DNA of 64,000 nt from Arbacia lixula (Eukaryota; Echinodermata; Echinoidea; Arbacioida; Arbaciidae): assembly GCA_963669155.1 (NCBI GenBank), contig OZ022590.1, positions 4,154,158 to 4,218,157 on the forward strand, written 5' to 3'. The notes under the pieces were generated by a model. That model worked only from the letters and a program-made list of their open reading frames with translations. It was not told where the DNA came from and ran no database searches. Positions within the stretch are counted from its first letter, which is position 1. Each line of letters opens with the position of its first letter. Below are positions 35,571 through 49,700 of this stretch, one piece after another. Both the position numbers and the translations under genes were made by a program.

Positions 35571-37172
35571 TAGAAGAGCGATGTTGGGATGGAGGAACGA
35601 GTTATGATGATTCTTGGATGAAAGAAATTGAAGCTCTGTCAAATAGATTAACATCTTTACACAGCACCTTAACTATAAACACCATATAGAGAGTTTGTTT
35701 TTTAACGATGCTCAATCTTATTCAATGACAGAAACTATGGTTTCTTTGTCAACTTTATGCAGACGTCTAATGGAACATTAAATCAAACTTTGCAATGTTT
35801 TGATCTTGCTCATCGCAATATGATTAAATTCTTATGACACCGCAAGCCTTATAACAGATAACTCCATTTTGATGAAAAGTGGATATACCTCCTTTTGGAA
35901 AACAGTGCCTCATATACCGCCCTTCTTAGACAAAAGGAAGCATGTGCGCAAAGCGTAATTTCATATTAATTAGCAAGCATATCTATCAATGGCATCGGTG
36001 TCAGTGCAATAAAATATCATATAACATAATACATCATCTTTTCTGCAAGCAGGGTGTGTTGGGTATAAAAAAAAAAAGCAATGACCCTAATATGAGTGAC
36101 TTTGACAGAGTAGGACAGAATATTAGATATCAAAGTTTGTTAATTTTCTACAGCAGTGACATGCTGCATGCAAATGAGGTCCTGCACATGAGGGAAATGA
36201 ATTTAGCGATCTCAGCTAGACATGAATTAATCTAATCACATAAAGACACATTATATATATATAATGTGCAATGACTCATTCTTCAAATCAAAACCGCATT
36301 CTCTGTTGACAGATGAAGACGTGTCAACTTTACCAAGCGTTGCTGTGTCAACAACAACCAATCTGATACCGGGGGTGATATTCTGACGATGTGTTGATGT
36401 AAATCCCCTATGATTCAGAATTGTGATTGGTCTATTGGCACAAATTTTTGACTTACCAGTAAGTCAGTTTTCAGAGTATCAACTGACTTAATCTAAGAGA
36501 GTTTTGGACTGAGTTTATTCCAGAATACCACCCATTTCTTTTCATAAACGCAACCAGCTACACTTTCCTATAAACAAAAAGTTTTCACTTCCGAGCATGG
36601 AATGTATATTCTACGGAAAACACAATGTTCGACATCATAAATAATGCATGATCTGGGTCCACCCTTATAAAGAATTACAACTGACTTGCAATTTGATATC
36701 AGTCGTGACTCTGTACATAAGCAGGATTGGACTTGCGACTGATTCATATCAATTGTAACTATTTATGATATGGGCCCTGGGGTTGCAATTTGACAGAAAA
36801 AGGCACGTGACATGGAACTGACCAATCACAGAGCCCATCTTATGCAAGTGAATATAATATACCGTTAGTCTGATAACATGATGAGGCTCTCTCCAGTTTT
36901 GTCAAGTACCAATTGGCACGGCACGGAACACTTGGAAGACTTTAATGAATATGACCATGTTGTCAAAAAATGTCTTTGCCTGCTGCACCAATCAACATAA
37001 TAATGTGTACTGCAGTTTCTTTGTCACTCAAAGCGTCATCACATCTCCTATTCACACGGCCTCATTCAATACTGTACAGCATAATGGAACATTAAGGTAT
37101 ATATTTCTAAGACAAACATTTAATGCTAATATATATAGATAAAGAATTTAAATTTCAGACATCACATATTCA
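35571..37172. other. No gene recognised
   Basis: AT-rich spacer downstream of TUBGCP3. Short frames (35942-36235, 36945-37142) have no family resemblance. Confidence 0.5.
36655..36780. mobile_element. Short palindromic MITE with 'gggtccaccc/gggccc' ends
   Basis: The left part 'cttataaagaattacaactg' and 'gatatcagtcg' mirror the right part 'cgactgattcatatcaattg' and 'taactatttatgatatgggc'. About 125 bp, no gene. Confidence 0.5.
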
Positions 37173-37608
37173 GTGTCTTCTTCCTGGGACAGCAAAGTTT
37201 GGGGTAGCAGTTGCCAAACAATGCAACTGCTAGACTCCGTCTACCAGTCACTTAGAAAAAGTCTCTTCCTCTTTTTACTATGCAAGGACAGCAATGCTTC
37301 AGGCTCTGTGATACAGGTCTCCTACAGAAGACTGTCAAACTCCTCCCTTCAGTCACTTATAGCAGTCTCTTCCAGTTTTCACTATTAAAGAAAAGCAATC
37401 TGCAAGCTTGAGATACAAGTATCTCTAAGAAGACTGCTAGACTCCTTCAACCAGGCACTCAGTGAAGTCTCTTCTTCTTGATGATTGCTAGGCTCCTTCC
37501 ACCAGTCACTTAGAAGACCCTCTCCTTTTAGATGACTGCTAGACTCCTTCCACCAGTCACTTAGAAGCTCTTCTTTAAGATGACTGCTAGACTCCTTCCA
37601 CCAGTCAC
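37173..37608. repeat. Degenerate ~60 bp tandem repeat in the TUBGCP3 3' UTR
   Basis: The unit 'gactgctagactccttccac' + 'cagtcacttagaag' + T/C-rich spacer recurs at least seven times with rising divergence away from the stop codon. It begins immediately after the TUBGCP3 stop (minus strand), so the transcript's 3' UTR would carry it. Confidence 0.8.
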
Positions 37609-37764
37609 TTAAAATATCCTCTTCTTCTTGATGGAAGGCATTGGGCTGCGTAGCTTGGGCTCCTTGGCCCGGTAGACTTCGTTGAAGTCTAGCCTGACGG
37701 CCAGGAGACGGAGACTGTCATCAGGGTGATTAGTCAGCATCACGAGGAATTTCTGCACCATGTC
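37609..37764 (-). CDS. TUBGCP3 last exon
   Basis: 51 codons and a TAA stop: [38 protein letters not shown], ending KKKRIF. Acceptor 'ctcctcccag'. The lysine-rich end is common for the family. Confidence 0.96.
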   Translation of the reverse strand, partial: DMVQKFLVMLTNHPDDSLRLLAVRLDFNEVYRAKEPKLRSPMPSIKKKRIF

Positions 37765-40700
37765 CTGGGAGGAGAAAAAGAGAGAGAGACTCATTGTAAA
37801 GACTAGCAATGGGACCAGGGCCCTATTGCATAAAACTTACCACTGATAGTAACTTTGCTACCAATGGCAACTTCTAAAGAAACCTTGAATTTGATTGACT
37901 GTTGAGCTATGTTACCATGGTAGTTGCCATTGATGGCAGAGTGACCATTAATTGTAAGTTTTATACAACGGGGCCCAGGTGGGGACAAAGGCATAAAAAA
38001 CAAGAAACAAAGACTCGTTTCCAGGGGTAATATTATGAAAGAAATTTTAATCCCAAACTGTCTCAGCTAACTGGGTTAGGTATTCTGAAAACTGACTCAA
38101 ATCAAAATCTGTGCTAATGGGCCCAGGGCTGCCAACCTTAGTCAAAACACTTCATTATTTTGAAGGCTGAAAATCAGTTTATTGATGGGAAAAATCAGTA
38201 TTTTCAAATAAAGACAATAGAACAACCTATACACTAGAACTAATGAAGTCAGTATTTTATTGAAAATCAGCAATACTTGGCAGCTCTGTGGGCCAATCAC
38301 AGGGATGGGATCGTAGGAAACTTAGTCAAAAGTTTGTTCCTAGGATTACCTAGGTAGGTTTCAGAGCTACCCCTACCAAGAAGATCTTGCTCCATACTTT
38401 ATACCTCACTTCTTCATTTCTCATTTCCCTTATTGAGCACCTCTTTTCATAACTATTCTTAAAGAATAAACCCGACAAAACTTTTCAGCACTACACTGTG
38501 ATACCCCATGATGATGGGGTATTATGAAAAATAGTATAAACAGGCAACTCTGACAGACACTGTCCTCCTCATGACACGACAGTTTGTACATTCTACCTTG
38601 TCATTGGACACAGAATACATGCATTCATTATTTGACATGTTTGAAGTATACGTGCTAAATCAAGCGTACTTCTCTGCTGATGCACCACAAAATTTGCTTG
38701 AACAGCAGTCTAAATCCAAAAGCTTGTGTTCATTATTTGACCCTTTTGAAGTGTATGCACTAAATCAAAGATACATAATGGTCGTCTAAATCTAAAGGTC
38801 CTTTGTTAGCTGGGTCCACAAAATTTAGAAAGATCTTAATTTTTCATAAAAAACACATAAAAACACAAATAATCTTCAAGTACTAAAACATAATGATAAT
38901 TACTTACTTACAGAAATTCCCTAAAACTTCTGAAAAACTAGCAAAATAGATATGTGCCCCCAAAATACACAGAAGAAATGGTTCCTCACTGTACAATCAT
39001 TACATAGGCTAGTGGCCAAAAATAGGCTTTATAATGCCCTGTTCTCTGTTGTGATTCCTGGATCTGCCATGGAAACATGTCACATTGATAGACAATCAAC
39101 TCAGCTGTCACATAGTGTGAAGATCCCACTACATTAAACTACATTAACCACTCAAAATATGCACTTGGGGCCAACTCACGCATCGTCTTTTATACACATG
39201 CCCGACAGCATGATCTAGCGCCCATGGGAGTACCTACCTTTGTGAATACTGGTCACAGAGTCTGGGAGAGAAGGACCTAACCCTGTGGGATGGACTCACC
39301 TGGTATGCCTGGACCAGGACGTTGAGCTCTGCCTTGAAGCCTGGCAGTTTGCAATGCAGAAAGTTTTCTTTCATCCGCTGGTTCTCCTCCTCCTCTAGTG
39401 CTGTCAGCCCCCACTCACCCTGAAAGGACAGAAATATTTTGACTCCAATTGAATTCAATAAATGTTTATCAAAATTCTATTATTTCTGATTTTGATATAT
39501 TCACAGGCATGTTTCTGTAATATACATGTATCTGTCTGTCACAATTATTTACTTGTATTATTTTCTTTCTTTAAAGGGAGTGTACTGTATTGGGAAGCCA
39601 AAAATGCCTTTAAAAGGCGATATCGAGCAATCTTCCTGCTAATGGTCTTAAATTCATGTATTGTCCATTTCAGAAATTTGCTGAAAGTTATTTGCCATCA
39701 TAATGATCCACATTTTTAGTAATTAGTTTTTAAATCACAAATCCTCAAAATGTTCGGCCTGACCATTTTGAGGATTTGTTATTTAATCACTAATTACTAA
39801 AAATGTGGATCATTTTAGGGCAAATAACTCTCAGCAAGTTTCTAAAATGGACAATACATGAATTTAAGACCATTAGCAAGAAGATTGCTCGCGATCGCCT
39901 TTTCAAGGCATTTTTGTTTTCCCAGTACCATATACTACCTTTAAAAGGGAACTTGTTCCACAAGGCCTTTCGGGTTTATTTTAGTTCCCTCTTTTTTAAT
40001 TTTCAACAAATATTTGTAAATAATTGATTGTCATTCTGAATTGTAAAGGTCGATACTCATGTATTTTTAACGAAAGTGAAATGAATAAATGAATCTGAAT
40101 CTGAATTAAAAGGAAAGTCCGCTCTGAAGTAAAGTTGGTTTCGATAAAAGTAGAAGTATGAAAGAAACAAAAAAGTGAAGGTTTGACAACAATTGATAAC
40201 AGAGTTATTACTTTTTAAATTCTTAATTTTGTGATATCACATGCGAGCTACTCTGCTGTAAGTTGTATCGGGCACCGGTTCACCGACCAATCCGACTCAG
40301 GCTTAATCATTGAACAAATATCCCATGGTGCATCAGTTAATCTGGCACAAAAAGGGTAAAAGCAAAAAAATAAAAAAATAATCAAAACATTCTATTGATA
40401 AGACTATGTGTCCGCATACCTGTCCAGTCCTCGTGTCCACAGTCCGGCCAATGGCTAATCTCCTGTCCAGTTCCTCCAGGGCACTGGTGTACATGGCCTC
40501 CTGTGTGGTCTGGAACTTGATGATGAGGTCAAAGATGGCTCGCAGCTGAGTCAACAGCGGCTGGACAGGAGAATAGCAGCAGGAGAGGAAGGATTTATTT
40601 ATTTATTCATTCATTGGTATTATTTCCCCAGGGTAGTCCTATCAGTAGTTGAACACTGTTCTACCAGGGGGTCCTGCTTTGACTTTTACTTCTCATTTAG

Positions 40701-43700
40701 TTTCATGGAACATTTTGAATTTTAGGGCAAGAAAGGACATGACAAACAGTGAGGGTTTACGTTCTTATTTCCTTATATTTCCGCACAACAGGGTGAGGTC
40801 TAGAATTTTCGCAATTTGCAAAATGTCAGCGGATATCATCAATCACAATTTTCCAAAAATCAAAATGTGCACTGCACCTTTTACATTTATGTCAATAAAC
40901 CTTGGTACTTTTTTCAGTCTATGTCTTGCATGCATTTTTTCAATGGCACATATTGCCACAATTTAGCCTTTGGCAGCATCGGTATGAATATGCAACACAT
41001 AAGATTGATTTGAAATGACAAACAGGACACTAATGTTTCATATTTTGTCCTTACAATAAAAACTAGACATATTTAAGTATGTGAAGTTGACTGGTATGCC
41101 TCTGCCTTCCTGCTTTCCTTGATCACAGGAAATCTGTTAAGATCATCAAATATCTGATCTTAAAGCCACTTTATACACAGAAGGAAAAGAAAATGGCAAG
41201 TAAGTAACAACATTAAAGGAAGTAAAGTAAAAATAATTGAATATCCGATAGTTTGGCCACCTCAAGCAAAGACGGAGAATGAAAATGGCAAGTAAGTAGC
41301 AACATCAAAGGAAATGTTAAAGGAAATACAGTAATTGGGTAAACTTGGACGGAGGAAGATAAGGGTTATCTCACTCTTGACTTGTCATCCAGTAAGGCTC
41401 TTCTGAGAATGGTATCCAGGAAGACTTCATGGGCTGCAATGATCTGATCTAAGTCCTCTGCCTCCGTCACATTCTTCCACATCTCATCCCAGGAACACGC
41501 CATCACCTGCACAGAAACAACATGAAATACAGTCAAACCTGGCTATAAAGACCAAATAGGAAACAGATAAAGCAATGATCAGGGCCCTGCTGCATAAAAC
41601 GCACCATCAATGTTAACTTTGCCATCAAAAGTAACCATCCATGGTAACATCGCTTGACAGCCAATGAAATTCAATGTTACCATAGAAATTGCCATTGGTA
41701 GCAATGTTGCCATCAATGGATGCTTTTATGCGACAGGGCCCTGATCTAGGTCTTCTGCCTCTACATCTCATCCCACGAACATGCCATCACCTGCATAGAA
41801 ACAACATTCAGTATGGTCAACGGGAGATAGGAAAAGTGGTCTTTATCGAAAGGTGGACTTTATACATAGTGGTTTTTGAGTGTTTAAAAAAAAACTTGCT
41901 ATGAACGAGCAATATGGGCTGATAATTGGTGAAATTTATATTTATTTATTCATTCCATTCTACTTTTATCAGGGTAGGCCCAGGGAAGTTCAGAGAATCA
42001 TTCAGAAATCATCTTATTCTTTAAAACTGAGAAACTGACCTCAAAGTTGATGTAGTACTGCATCTGGTTTACAAAATGGATCATCTCCGCAGCGATCACG
42101 TGACAATGGTGAAGAATAGGAGCAAGCTCTATTAAAAAGAAAAGAATAAAAGTGAATCTCAATTAGATAAGAATGCTATATTCAAAAGTATGGTATTTGC
42201 ATAATGATCATCAGTTGTAATAAAAAAATTAAAAAAAACAAAACAAAAATAATGACCAAGCCCCGTCGATTCGTTAAATTTGATAATACAAATATTTCTG
42301 TTTTAGTATGCGTTACAAAGGCAGCCACCACGGTACATTGTGATCAAATTTCTATAGTGCCAGTATGTCGAGATACTGTTTGTACACAATTGCATTATCA
42401 CATTTCTGGGCAAGAAATTATGATTGTCATAGATCTGTAGCGACCAAAAGCATGAACATTATATTCTGGTTTGTTTTCTTAAGGACACTGTAGTTTTCTT
42501 TTGGTGCCGTTTTAGCCACGTCACAATGTATAGAAAACGTGTCACTTATTTATTTCCTCGCCGACTAAGTAGTCCTGTCATTCATTTATCATATCATTTA
42601 ATTTAATTACTATATAACATTTTATATGAACATTACGAGTCGTTTTGGATTGTTTTAACCTGTGTGTGATATACTTTTCTATTCAAAAGTTTTCACCTAC
42701 TCAATTAATGTTAGTAAAATTTTTTCGCCGATATATGCAAAGTAGCTATGTCTGGCAAGGCCCGTTCGGGTAGGCGCGTTAGCGTCACTTGCATCTTACT
42801 AGCCAGCGAGAGTGGTTGTCCTTGTTTTTGTCCGTACCAAGGCCGTCCCATCAGTACGTGGCAAGGCCGTCCAGTACGTGGCATACTTGTACAGTATTGC
42901 CCAAGGTACGTTAATTATATAACAATTTTTAGACGGTGATTGCTATATTCATACTGTGTGTTTAATTCTTCATGACGGTCATGTATTTATATATGTTTAA
43001 TTCTCCATGACAGTCATGTATTTGAAAGAGTGACCCAATGTTACATTAGGTGCCTTTACATTTTTGGGCGTGGCATTTGGCCGATGGCGGTACACCGTAT
43101 ATTAATTACATTCTATTTAACTTGAAGACCACATTATATTTTGTGTAATTCAACATGAAACTTCGATACAAGTACAAGTTTTATTCATGGTATATATTTC
43201 TTCTTGACAAAAAAAAAAAAGAAAGAAAGAAGAAAAGCGTCCGAGATTGAACGCTTGATTATTGAAGGTCGTACCGTACTCGTTTGTGTGTTTGTTGAAC
43301 TCGTAGTCTCTTGTTTCAGACACGATTATTTAGCCCGTTGATTTTTACAATCTCGGAAATATAACTTGTGTCGGTAATTAATTAGATCCTTCGTACTTTC
43401 TTATTTAGCCACTACAAACTCCAACCCAGTGCTCGACCTCATGTCCTAGGTCGCAAGCAGGTCCGCCCCATAACTAGGGTGAGTTTTATTATCGGACAGT
43501 ACATGTAATTGGCAGTTTTTGTATAGCGTATATCACATTAAGATTACGATGTCTCTATGCGTTTAGGGATCGGGATTTGAGTTGTGATACATGTTTTATG
43601 CAATCATTCATGTAGCGATACTCGATATCAACGCATTTATCTATTCGGTTATAAAATATGACAGAGGTTTTTATATTGCAATGACAATTATGCTATCTAA

Positions 43701-46700
43701 CCATTTGAAATACTTTATTACCACACATGGTGGAATATTAAATCCGTGTGATATAATAATCAAATCATTGAAATGAATTCTGAACTGAATTGAACTGCAT
43801 TGTAATTTACAGAAATGATGCTATCCAATAGTAATTGCATTATGACGATGTACTCATATTTTGTTTGTTGGTATATTTCTGTACAATGCAGGGGTTTTTC
43901 TCCTACATAATAAAGTACCACCAACCATACACCAGATGATCTCGTGTCCTCATTTTTGTCGGGCGGTAATCGAGGGACCTATCAACGGTTTCTTCAGTGG
44001 TGACCCCGACGTGATGCAGAGCCCGACGTGATCTCAGAGGCCCGACTTCTACGAAAGAGCGACACGATCTACAAGCCTGATGTCAACCAAGGCCTGAAGT
44101 GATCAGCAGCCCGAGTGATCCGGAGCCCGACGAGACCCGAACTCGTGACGCAGAGCCCGTCGTGATCAACTACTCGGCCCGACATCATCTTCCAAGCCCT
44201 AGCCGACGTTACCAATGGTCTGACGTCACTCTTATCAAGGCAATATAGATCAACGTTATAACTTGAGAACATTTGAAGTCATTCGGTGATATTACTGAAC
44301 GTTTGTGATAATTGTATTCTATAGATTTTTCTATGTGATTCTATGCAATATGTCTAACGATAACGAAGCGCTACCCGATCCCGTAGTTGTACCACAAGTC
44401 CAAGCCATCACAATAAAACTTCCACCCTTTTGGAGAACGGACCCCCTAATATGGTTCGCGCAAGCTGAGGCGCAATTCGCCACGCGCAGAATTAGCCACG
44501 AGGCAACAAAATACGCGCACGTCATCGCCGCTCTTCCGCAAGACGTTGCACAAGAAGTACGCGATATTTTGATTAACCCTCCTGCTACCGAGCAATATGC
44601 GACACTTAAGAAAAACCTCATAGAAAGAGTCAGCGCGTCTGAACAGCGAAGAGTTCAGCTTCTGCTAACTGAAGAAGAGCTAGGTGATCGTAAGCCCTCG
44701 CAGCTTTTAAGACGGATGGAACAGCTTCTCGGTGAACAGCAGTTAGAAAAGGGCATCTTTAAACAACTGTTCCTAAAGAGGCTACCCATGAACGTCCGCC
44801 AGATTTTGGCCTCGACAAGTGAAGCTCTGCCGCTCAGCGAGCTGGCTTCACTGGCGGATCGGATAGTAGAGACACAGCCGTATGCGCCTGGCGCCATTTC
44901 AGCTATCTCTCGAAATGCCGAAGCCACGCCGAAAGTTTCTAGCGTGCTGGAAAGTCAGGTGACAGAACTCACCAGACTGGTTCGCGATCTCACAACGGCA
45001 GTGGGAAATATCCAGCGCAGCCGCAGCCGAAGCCGTAGTAGGAAGCGTGACAGCAGACGCGTTAGAAGCGACTCGTCAGTAGAGACGTCAGCTGACGATC
45101 TATGTTGGTACCATAACAAGTTTGGTGACAACGCGCACCGTTGCCGACCACCGTGCGCGCGGAAAAATACTTCGGAAAACTAGCAGACCAGCGGGTCAAT
45201 GGGGTGACGAACCCTACTGGTCAGTCCGATATAAGTCGCCTATTGTATGTCAGAGACATAGATACAAGAGCGAAATTTCTTGTCGACACCGGCGCAGCCG
45301 TTTCCGTATTTCCGCCCACCAAGCAGCAACGGACGCACAAGTCCGACCACACGCTCAGAGCTGCTAACGGTTCGATTATTCAAACTTACGGTCAGCGCTC
45401 GCTTACATTGAACTTTGGTCTCCGACGCACATTTAGGTGGCTATTCATTATTGCCGACGTGCCTACTGGAATACTTGGTGCCGACTTCCTACACCATTTC
45501 CATTTGTTGGTAGACGTGAACAAGCGCAAGCTGCTGGACTGTTTGACTGGTCTCACGGTAACAGGTAGCCCAGCGAACTGTCAACGCATTAGTCCGGTGT
45601 ACAATGTGACTGATAACCCTCATCCGCTCTACGAAATGTTGCGCGCGGAGTACAGTGATATCACTGTACCCATCTACAAAGCGCAAGCTTTGAAGCATGA
45701 TGTGGTTCACTACATCGAGACTCGCGGTCCTCCCGTACATGCGAAACCTCGCAGGCTAGCGCCAGACAAGCTCAAGATTGCTCGTGACGAATTCCAGCAC
45801 ATGCTCGAACTCGGCATTATCCGCCCATCCAGTAGCCAATGGTCTTCACCATTACACATGGTCCCGAAGAAGACTGCAGGAGATTGGCGTCCCTGTGGGG
45901 ACTATCGAGCTTTGAACCGTGCAACCATTCCAGACAGGTATCCGGTCCCACATATCCAAGATTTTGCAAGTCACTTACAAGGAAAGCGTGTCTTTTCGAA
46001 GATAGACCTCGTGCGCGCGTACCACCAAATTCCTGTTGCGCCCGAAGATATCGGGAAAACAGCTATAAGTACGCCTTTTGGACTTTACGAGTTTGAAAGA
46101 ATGCCTTTCGGTTTGCGTAACGCCGCACAGACATTTCAGCGATTCATCGATCAGGTAACACGAGGACTTGAGTTCGTGTACGCGTACATTGACGACCTCC
46201 TCGTGGCTAGTGCCACGGAAGAGGAACACGAGAAACACCTTCGCCTACTCTTTAGTCGGTTACAAGAGTATGGTGTTGTAATCAATCCTAAGAAATGCGA
46301 GTTTGCAGCGTCCGAATTGGATTTTCTTGGCCACCGCATAACTAGCGAGGGAATCGGTCCTTTGCCGACAAGGTCAATGCTATCCGTGAAGCCAAGACAC
46401 CGACGACCCTGAAGAGCTTGCGAAGCTTCTTAGGTCCAGTGAACTTCTACCGAAGGTTCATTCCGAACTGTGCGAATATCCTGACTCCACTTACGGATTT
46501 GCTGGGAAAGCGAGGCAAGCGCGGTAAGCACTCGCGCAAGCCATTGGAGTGGACCCCGGCATGCGATGTAGCTTTCCGAGAAGTCAAGGAGGCAATGGCA
46601 AGAGTCGCATTACTAGCGCACCCGGATGTAGACGCCCCCTTGAGCCTCATGGTTGATGCATCCAACCACGCAGTAGGCGGTGTCGTGCAACAACTCAAAT

Positions 46701-49700
46701 GCGATGCTTGGCAACCAATTGCATTCTTTTCGCACAAACTCCAGCCGGCGGAGACCCGCTACAGTACGTTTGGGCGCGAGCTCTTGGCTGTGTATCTGAC
46801 AATCAAGCATTTCCGCTATATGCTTGATGGGCGGCCATTTTGCGTTTTCACGGATCACAAACCATTGATCTATTCGTTCCAAGCCAAGCCCGATCGACAC
46901 AATCCGAGAGAGATTAGGCAACTAGACTACATTTCGCAGTTCACGACCGACTTGCGGCACATCAAAGGTTCTGACAATGTAGTGGCCGATGCGCTGTCAC
47001 GGCCGGAGGTCAATGCTTTACACACTGACACGCGAGTTGATTTTCAACTCATTGCACAGACTCAGAAGTCTGATCCCGAATTGCAAGTGATACTTAATTC
47101 GGATACCCAGAACAGCATGATACTCGAAAGCGTACCATTGATTGGTAGCGGAGAACAGATTGTATGTGATACGTCACACAATCTTGTGCGCCCTTTCGTG
47201 CCGAAAGAACACAGAAGAGCCGTCTTCGACGCGATACACGGCTTATCTCATCCTGGTGTTCGTGCGACTCAAAAGGCCGTTACCGCCCGTTTTGTTTGGC
47301 CACGTGTCAATAAGACAGTTCGGAATTGGGCACAGTCATGCTTGCATTGCCAGCGGTCAAAGGTTAATCGGCACATCAAAGCACCCCTCGGTACTTTCAG
47401 CGCACCGGACGCACGATTTGGTCACGTGCATATTGATCTCGTTGGTCCGCTCCCTCCATCCAATGGAAATGCCTACCTCCTCACGTGCGTAGATAGGTAC
47501 ACCCGCTGGCCAGAGGCCATTCCCATCGCTGATATCACTGCAGAGACAGTCGCACGAGCTTTTGTAGAGCGATGGATTTCCGTGTTCGGGGCGCCCGACT
47601 GTATCACTACAGATCGTGGAAGACAATTCGAGTCTCGGTTATTCGCAGAGCTAACCAAACTGCTCGGAACCACGAGAGTTCGTACGACGTCCTACCATCC
47701 GGCAGCTAACGGATTGGTCGAACGTTTTCACAGGCAGCTAAAGTCGGCCCTGAAAGCTCAGGACGATCCGCAGCACTGGTATGAGCACTTGCCCATGGTA
47801 CTTCTCGGTATACGCACTACCGTTAAAGAAGACCTAACATGCTCACCAGCTGAGTTGGTATACGGTACCACTCTGCGCCTACCAGGTCAGTTCATTGCCC
47901 CAGAACGCACCGAATTAGATCCCAGCGATTATGTTTCGCGATTGAAGCAGCACATGAGCGATTGCACCGTAACTCCAACGCGAACTAAACAAGGAGCTAC
48001 TTACGTTCCGAAGGATTTGTTTCATAGTTCGTATGTTTTTGTAAGAGTCGACGCAGTACGCAAGCCCTTACAGCAGCCATACAACGGCCCGTATAAAGTC
48101 CTGAGAAAGAACAACAAATTCTTCACATTAGACATAAGGGGAAAGAGCGAAACGGTAAGCGTCAATCGTTTGAAGGTCGCGCACGTGGAGCGAGCTGATG
48201 GCGATGCGCGGATTTCAGACAAAGTACTTGCAAAGGATGAAACGAACTCAGTTTCTGAACCCAGTCCGTCAACTACCAAAACGGTGCAAACTGCCAAAAC
48301 TGCCAAAACGGTGCAGCGCACCAACACAACCCCTCCAGTTAGAATTACAAGGTCTGGTCGCCATGTTCATTGGCCTAAACGATACCAGGCAATTGGATAG
48401 TTTTGGATTTATAAGTCGTGAGGTTATATCGGTATACAATGTGTACTTCATTGTTGACCGTAATGTAGTTATACCCACTGTAACATAAGTGTATTAAGAT
48501 TGTATCTTACAGCGCTTCATACACTCCTTAGTGTCTGAAAATGTTTACATATAACTTCATTACTAACGGGGGACTTTTTGTAGCGACCAAAAGCGTGAAC
48601 ATTATATTCTGGTTTGTTTTCTTAAGGACACTGTAGTTTTCTTTTGGCGCTGTTTTAGCCACGTCACAATGTATAGAAAACGTGTCACTTATTTATTTCC
48701 TCGCCGACTAAGTAGTCCTGTCATTCATTTATCATATCATTTAATTTAATTACTATATAACATTTTATATGAACATTACGAGTCGTTTTGGATTGTTTTA
48801 ACCTGTGTGTGATATACTTTTCTATTCAAAAGTTTTCACCTACTCAATTAATGTTAGTAAAATTTTTTCGCCGATATATGCAAAGTAGCTATGTCTGGCA
48901 AGGCCCGTTCGGGTAGGCGCGTTAGCGTCACTTGCATCTTACTAGCCAGCGAGAGTGGTTGTCCTTGTTTTTGTCCGTACCAAGGCCGTCCCATCAGTAC
49001 GTGGCAAGGCCGTCCAGTACGTGGCATACTTGTACAGTATTGCCCAAGGTATGTTAATTATATAACAATTTTTAGACGGTGATTGCTATATTCATACTGT
49101 GTGTTTAATTCTTCATGACGGTCATGTATTTATATATGTTTAATTCTCCATGACAGTCATGTATTTGAAAGAGTGACCCAATGTTACATTAGGTGCCTTT
49201 ACATTTTTGGGCGTGGCATTTGGCCGATGGCGGTACACCGTATATTAATTACATTCTATTTAACTTGTAGACCACATTATATTTTGTGTAATTCAACATA
49301 AAACTTCGATACAAGTACAAGTTTTATTCATGGTATATATTTCTTCTTGACAAAAAAAAAAAAAGAAAGAAAGAAGAAAAGCGTCCGAGATTGAACGCTT
49401 GATTATTGAAGGTCGTACCGTACTCGTTTGTGTGTTTGTTGAACTCGTAGTCTCTTGTTTCAGACACGATTATTTAGCCCGTTGATTTTTACAATCTCGG
49501 AAATATAACTTGTGTCGGTAATTAATTAGATCCTTCGTACTTTCTTATTTAGCCACTACAAACTCCAACCCAGTGCTCGACCTCATGTCCTAGGTCGCAA
49601 GCAGGTCCGCCCCATAACTAGGGTGAGTTTTATTATCGGACAGTACATGTAATTGGCAGTTTTTGTATAGCGTATATCACATTAAGATTACGATGTCTCT

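Noticed and set aside
42748..42939. 63-residue frame present in both LTRs
   Set aside because: Repeats because the LTRs are identical; no homologue and no conserved coding pattern.
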